A DNA stretch of 64,000 bases, taken from Cylicocyclus nassatus (lineage: Eukaryota; Nematoda; Chromadorea; Rhabditida; Strongylidae). The notes below the pieces were generated by a model. It made no database searches and was not told the origin of the DNA. It worked only from the letters and a program-made list of their open reading frames with translations. Each line of letters opens with the position of its first letter. Position 1 is the first letter of the stretch. The DNA lies in NCBI GenBank assembly GCA_958299035.1, contig CATQJL010000316.1, forward strand, positions 30,941,441-31,005,440. The letters run 5' to 3'. Both the position numbers and the translations under genes were made by a program. Shown piece after piece: positions 58,043 through 64,000 of this stretch.

Positions 58043-58880
58043 TTTATTTGCTTTGGGTGTTCGCTTCAATTGGCGGTGAAGATTGAAGAGAGAAACTTCA
58101 ATTTATAGCCTTGTCTTTTAGAAGCTGTAGTTAAACAGTGATTCAAAAACAAAGCTGTATAAAATTTCAACCTGCTGCTCGTGTGCTGCGGATTTTGAAA
58201 AAAATGTTCCTCAATGTTGACGAAACTCCGTAAATGCTCTTTACGATATGAAGATAGCAATTAACACAGCTCGTATCGAATCACCCAGTGACCAGGATAC
58301 GCTAGCAAAAAAGCAAACAGTTTGCTCATTTTCTGCAACAATTCTTCATACTTTAAAATGACAACAAACATCTCGAAAGCAAATCCTAATTTTGTATGGA
58401 AGTACTAGGGTGAGCCAAAATAATGAGAACATCGCTCCTCTTGTTAGACCTACTCACAAATTAGGTAGAATGTAGGCATGCAAATGCTCTAAACAGTGTT
58501 CAATACGATTTTTCTTCCTTTTTCCGATAGTTATAAATTTCACCTAATCACTTCGTGATTGCTGAAAAATTTGCAGAAATTTTGAATCCAAAGCTTTTGT
58601 CGTTTAAATTCTATGGTTTTCTCAGACGTGTCAAAAAATTCTAGATTGCGGTAAATCGAAGCGATAAACGTCTGATTATCTTGCAAAATCAAGGATCGAT
58701 AATGATCTGCTTTTGAAGCTCCCAAATTCAAAAAATTTTGTAGGGTTTAGCGCGTTTTTGTTTTGAGCGATTTTTTTGAAAATTTGGGGCTTTTGGAAAA
58801 ATGATTTTGAAAAGCTACAAAATGCTAGTTTCTAAAGACCTAAAAAGTGGTTTGCATCAAGCAAGACCTGCTTTGTTTTT
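58043..58880. other. Non-coding DNA, nothing recognised
   Basis: No gene or element supported. Confidence 0.35.
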
Positions 58881-58884
58881 ATTA

Positions 58885-59894
58885 TGTTGGTGCAAAAGTT
58901 TTGTCAGTTTTTTTCAATCCATCGACAAACACGCTAGAATGGAGATAAACGAACATTTCAAAATGCATCCGATGCAGAATTTCTTCCTCTTTCCAGCGGC
59001 TAAACTCCCATTGTGTTTCGTTGCGAGAGTGACAAGATATTTGCTGGAAATCAAAACCACTCGTTTTTAAGATGTCCAACTTTCATTTTCAAAATTTTTG
59101 TATGAGACTTCCGGAGGAGCACCAATAACCAAAGGATGAGGCAAACCTTTTGCCAATAGAAGCAATTTTTTGTAGCCCTACGGGTTGTCTTCCAGAATTT
59201 CTACGATTTATTTTTTGAAGTGACCATATTTTACATTCAGCTGTTTTAACCTCGTAGAATATATTTTAAATACCTCAGTCACCATTCGATACAAATTTTT
59301 CTCCTCTTTTTAATACTTGTTTTTTTTTTGCCGAGACGGCGAAATTTGTGGGGAAAATCGCAGTATTAATTTCAAGAGTGCGCACTGACGTAACCTATGT
59401 TTCGAGATGTTCATAATTTGAAGCGAAAATCGCTCATTTACCTTGTAATGGTAGCGGTAGTAATAATCCTGTGCTGAAACCTCAGTTTTCTACAGTTTTG
59501 CAGTGTTTGGTGCAATAACAGGCTCCGCAATTTTTCCAAAACACAAAACTTCTAGAAAATTATTTAGCAAAAATCTGAAAAGCAGCTGAAAGAAAGAAAA
59601 AATTGCATAAGTTGGTAAAAGGTTTGCCCTATCTGACATTTATTAGGGCTTCTCCGAAAGTCTTATATAAAAATTTTGAAAATCAGTGAAAGCTGGAAAT
59701 GTTAAAAACGAGTGGTTGTAATTTCCAGCAAATATCTCGTCAGTCTCGCAACGAAACACAATGCTAGTTCAGCCGCTGAAAAGGGGAAAAAATTCTGCAT
59801 CGGAAACATTCTGAAGTATTTGATTATCTTCATTCTAGCGTGTTTGCCCATGGATTGAAAAAACTGACAAAACTTTTGCACCGACCTAATATGT
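58885..59894. mobile_element. Second copy of the 56-kb palindromic MITE
   Basis: ttggtgcaaaagttttgtca at left and tgacaaaacttttgcacc at right, with interior words atccgatgcagaatttctt and agggcttctccgaaa shared with 56,162-57,106. The outermost 35 bp differ from that copy. The right edge reads gcaccgacctaata, which resembles a mariner end. Confidence 0.7.
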
Positions 59895-62690
59895 AATAAT
59901 TATTTGAAATGCTTAAACTGAAAATTCTGAGGTTTAGCTAAACTCGATCAGAGCAAAAATGACGGGTCCAAAATTTTGGAAGTTTTTACTTCAACTAAAA
60001 GGTCAATTCGGTTTTTGACCTGGCTGCTGAAAAGAAGAAGAAAAGCTATTTTCACTACATTTTATTTTACTGTTCTATCCATATTCTACACGATTTGCGA
60101 AAAGTCCGAATTGGGGAGCGGAAAGTTCCCATTACTTTTGACTCAACCTAATACACACTTGTCCGTAGTAAGTGCACATGTCAATCAACAACATGGCTTA
60201 AAGCTAGAGAGGAACTTCTGACTGATCGCTTTTATTTCATTAGTTTAGCAAACATCTTATTTTTCGATCTTTTAATTATCTACAAATTAACTGTCACACT
60301 TTATATAAAGTTCAGGATGTATCTTGTACAAATTACTGTCCGGAAGTATAAATTCTCAGTTTGCTTCACCCTTAATGCTTCCAAGTCTTGAGGGGAGGAG
60401 CGTCAGCGGCTTCCTTCAAGCCAATTAGTTCAAGCTTTCCCCATCTTTTGCAATCTCATCCTCTCATTTTCGGTTATGCTGCAAAACTGTTCACTTTATA
60501 GTACGATTTCAACAACTTTCTAATCACGTTTGTTTTACTGTGTTTTATTCGTTTATTTTATTGTTCATATATATTTCAATATACAACTTAAAAGCTTTCC
60601 CTTTTACTGCTTCGTAACCTCTCAAGCTGAACTGTCGTTAGGCCAGATACGCATATGGAAGTGCTGGTTCTGCTCTTTCCATTATATTCAGCTTCAGGAA
60701 GCTTCGGAGATTGTAGAACAAGACCTTCTGCAACCTAAGATTTCGGAATTTTGAATTTATTTTCAACCTGTCAGCAGGGTGAGCTGCAACCCATATGATT
60801 CATGGTTCTGGCTTTACTCCGCGAAAACTTGCATCTAAGAAAAAGCCTCTTTTCATTTCAAAGATCTTCATAAACCGGTCATTTACAGAAAATATCACCT
60901 TTATCAAAATCTACGCATTCAAATTCTTTTTGAAAAGCTAGGCGCTTTACTCTATGTTGTGCTGATATTACAAAACCATCATAGAATTTACAAAAAAATG
61001 ACGATGATAAACTTTGGAAAAATAGAATTCCAACTTTCGTTATTTGGAATTTTGCTCAAAAATGGGGCTTAAATCAGTCGAAGGAGAAAACAATTTCTTA
61101 ACAACTATTTAGCGAGATTATGTGCCCGCTCAAACTCGTTGAAAAAAAAAACGGAAAGCTTAGCGGGTGACCCAGCTATTTTCATCGAAATTGAAGGTTA
61201 TGGTAGGTAACAAAATTGAAACTAAATTTCCCTCGAGGCTACTCCACTCATAGTTAGTGAAGTTATTGGCCGACTAACTACCCAAGTTCTCTTTTTTTTT
61301 GCATTGTTGGACCAAGAGTGAACTCCGTTCTATTTTCAAATAAGCCTCGAACAGACGTGAGGTTTCGGAGGTATTAGGGGCACTGGACCTCGATATTTGA
61401 CTGAACACATTGCCTTCCTCATCTTGCTGCAAGTTTAACCTTTTCAGCATTACCTGTTGGGCTTAAGTCTTTATCCAATACTTTTTTTTAAACAGAGTGT
61501 TAGCTTGCACAGAATTTGCAGAATCATCTTAAGCTAATTTCATAATCATGATTTGCCAAGTTTGACTTCTTTTTTTGCATGATTGGGCGACATGCGTCAG
61601 AGTATTCGCTTTTCGAGCCTTGGGAGGGCTCCTAATGATTGCTGAGGTCATTTCTGCTGGCAAGCAAGCCGGTTCGAATAAAACAGCAAACATATCCCTT
61701 AGGCATTTATTTTAGTAAAATATCATCACTTTTTGATTATCATGAGACCAAAGTAGTCATTTTCGCACATTTGTTTACATTTTTTTCACCGAACGTGGAA
61801 ATGGAATTATCGTTGATATGAGTGCCAAGTCTGATTTAGAAAAGAATCTTATTTGATAGAAATTGAAGCATTTTACATCGAAGCTCGGAATTTCTGCTTG
61901 TTCTCATTGCTCTTATACATTCATGCCGGCAAAGTCTGCAATACGATAATGCTTGAAGAAAAAAATGCTAGGAAAAAATGCCACCGCCTCCTACATTATC
62001 CCACAGCTATCAGAATTCGTCTATCATTGCCGTGGGTAGTAGTGTCCTGTGAGGTTTCTTCTTACAAATTGTACCAAACTCTCCCTGCTGTTTGATTCCT
62101 CGGCTGCAATCTGAATTGCTTCAATCTTTGCTCAGACTCATTATTCATTATTTGCCTATCACTATCGTGAAAAGTGCTCCGTACTTATTATTGAGATGTT
62201 TCCCTTTACCCTAATTGTTTGTCAAGATTTTCAATTGCCCTCGAGCGAACGAACTAATTTATCAAAATGTAACATAAAGGGTTTGATTTCATGCTTTCGT
62301 ACTTTGACGATATAGGCTTTAAGTAATGGGAAATATGCGTTGCGGAGCAGTTATTCTTCTCCTTTCCTCAGGACCTCAGAAAATGCTCTGCTGGTGGCTC
62401 TGCATTCTTATCTAGTAGGATTTTTCATGAAAACAAAGCTTCTTTTCTTATCCATTGTTTATTTTGAGGAAATACAGACGGATTTTACAGAGCCATCGTG
62501 TGCTGCAGCTGCTAAGCCAGCTCTATACATTGTCACACCAGTAAACTTTCCGTTTTTCCAAATTCCTTTTGTCACGAAACAAAGAATATATTAGGGTGTT
62601 CCATAATTATTTACCGTTTTCACAACCGTTCTCTTTGTATTTTTCCTTCGACTGATGTGGCTTAAGTAATCATTCGACAGGGCAAAGCAA
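59895..62690. other. AT-rich non-coding DNA
   Basis: 2.8 kb without a gene, RNA gene or repeat that I can support. Short frames (up to 84 codons) have no domain. Confidence 0.4.
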
Positions 62691-62792
62691 GCTCTACAAG
62701 ATGACTATGAAGACCGCCGAAGTCGTAAAAATTTCTATTCCGCACATACGTACAGACAGACATACAGACAGACAGACAGACATTCAGCTTTA
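62691..62792 (+). repeat. Family A tail fragment
   Basis: atttctattccgcacatacg, a short CAGA run and attcagctttata, cut by the MITE starting at 62,793. Confidence 0.65.
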
Positions 62793-62973
62793 TATATCGT
62801 TTGCTCGCTTTCGCTAGAGTGGGCGGAGCACTGTCTACGTACACGCGCGGCGGCTTTGGATGGCGAGAGAGTACAAAAAACAATGCTCTAGGATGGAGGT
62901 TTATCGACCGATTACATGTCATGTCATGTCTGCAGTGGTCCGCCCACTCTAGTGAAAGCGAACGAACGATATA
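62793..62973. mobile_element. MITE H
   Basis: tatatcgtttgctcgctttc at left and gaaagcgaacgaacgatata at right, with ctagagtgggcgga against tccgcccactctag. About 180 bp. Confidence 0.8.
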
Positions 62974-62975
62974 AG

Positions 62976-63547
62976 ACTAGCTGGCAAACCCGGCTCCGCC
63001 TGGCCCTGTCATTATTATATTCGTAATCAGCATGCTCGATTACCCCCCTGTGCCAACTCCCAGCCCCGTAGCTCATTTTGCAAAAAATCGATAAAATCGA
63101 TATCGATCGATAACGAAAAGTAGCCTATGACACGCTCCCTGCCCCGAAGTATATGTGTGCCAAGTTTGGTCCCGATCGGAAATAAAAATGTCAGAAATAA
63201 AAATGTCAGAAATAAAAATTTCTATTCCGCACATACGTACAGACAGACAGACATACATACAGACAGACATTCAGCTTTATATATAAGATGTGTGTATGTA
63301 TGTCTGTACGTATGTGCGGAATAGAAATTTTTCTTTCTGAACCGATTTGGACCAAACTTGGCATACGTACACTTCGGGGCAGGGAGCGTGTCATAGGCTA
63401 CTTTTCGTTATCGAACGATATCGATTTTATCGATTTTTTGCAAAATTTGAGCTAGGGGGCTGGGAGTTGGCACAGGGGGGTAATCGAGCATGCCGATTAC
63501 AAATATGATAATGACAGGGCTGGGCGGAGCCGGGTTTGCCAGCTAGT
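62976..63547. repeat. Family A inverted dimer, tail to tail
   Basis: A forward copy (62,976-63,287) from head actagctggcaaacccggct to tail attcagctttatatataaga is followed at once by a reverse copy (about 63,290-63,547) ending agccgggtttgccagctagt. Compare 8811-9312, where the tails point outward. Confidence 0.8.
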
Positions 63548-64000
63548 ATCTCATAATTCCCCATTTATCCTAGCGCATGCTTGACATAGCGCACATTCGA
63601 TTGTACTACTTCCGTATTTTTTCCATGGCTAGAAACAAAGGAAAAAAATGAATGAGGTAAAATGGCAAACTCCGCCTCTAGACCTCCTGAGCTCCTACCA
63701 CGCAAGTGATCATATAGCCTCATAAGTAAAGAAGTACTTCATGTGTTGTAAATCCCAAGGTGCTCCAGTTCTCGAAAACTGCCGACGTTTAGGGTAAAAA
63801 CGGTAAAAAAATTATGGGACACTCTAATAGAGCGTAATTTGTCCAAGACTTCTGCCGCATTTTTCGGTTTTTTTCTCGCTAAAACTGATATTTTTTAAGA
63901 ATTAAAGCATATCCAAAACCAAGATTTTAAGGTCGAAACCTCGGTGGTTTAAGCTATACAAGGGCATGTACATGAGGGCTCACGACCGCCGGGGAGGGGG
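63548..64000. other. Non-coding DNA at window edge
   Basis: Nothing recognised. Confidence 0.35.

Noticed and set aside
61655..61690. tRNA B-box-like ggttcgaat
   Set aside because: No matching A box, acceptor stem or terminator within tRNA distance.

Overview
The window reads as nuclear DNA of a nematode, probably a rhabditid or strongylid (hookworm-like) species. It contains intron-rich genes with small introns (about 45-60 bp is common), metazoan proteins of nematode type, Penelope-like retroelements, and a very high density of palindromic DNA transposons. Species is not determinable by eye. There are no bacterial features. Only two genes look intact: a tonsl homologue (33,005-39,673, +) and a ppil2 homologue (40,331-43,139, -). 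They are arranged tail to tail. All 18 ppil2 exons join in phase to 517 codons. The tonsl model is complete in domain content, but two joins near its 3' half remain unresolved.

The other 85-90% is mobile or repetitive DNA. From left to right: 1-9.3 kb holds a dispersed repeat with a CAGA-repeat tail (family A), hAT-like and mariner-like palindromes, and a decayed Penelope-like element with a GIY-YIG domain. 10-16.5 kb is a stack of foldback elements, some nested inside others. 17.0-20.6 kb is bounded by a 34-bp inverted repeat and carries minisatellites and a scrambled, stop-containing copy of exons of the Paf1-complex gene ctr-9. 20.7-25.9 kb has further foldbacks and a second Penelope fragment. 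26-32.2 kb is a large inverted-repeat locus, and near its centre sits a young LTR element.

The LTR element (27,867-31,415) is the most unusual object. It has two LTRs of 349 and 360 bp, differing by about 4 substitutions and one 11-nt insertion, a TGG-starting primer-site candidate, a polypurine tract and a 5-bp target duplication TATAA. Its only long ORF is not gag or pol. It is a 392-residue intronless piece of a UPF1/DNA2-type superfamily 1 helicase that keeps motifs II to VI and lacks the Walker A motif. This looks like a retroelement that carries a captured cellular helicase fragment.

After the two host genes (33-43 kb), 43.5-47.6 kb holds GC-rich inverted repeats. 48,110-50,477 is a 2.4-kb hAT-type foldback with an exact 8-bp target duplication, and 50.7-52.0 kb is a degenerate tandem array of about 55 bp. 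52-64 kb is again palindromic MITEs and family A dimers with otherwise featureless AT-rich DNA. tonsl (replication-fork repair, histone reading) and ppil2 (spliceosomal cyclophilin) have no known joint pathway; their adjacency looks incidental.
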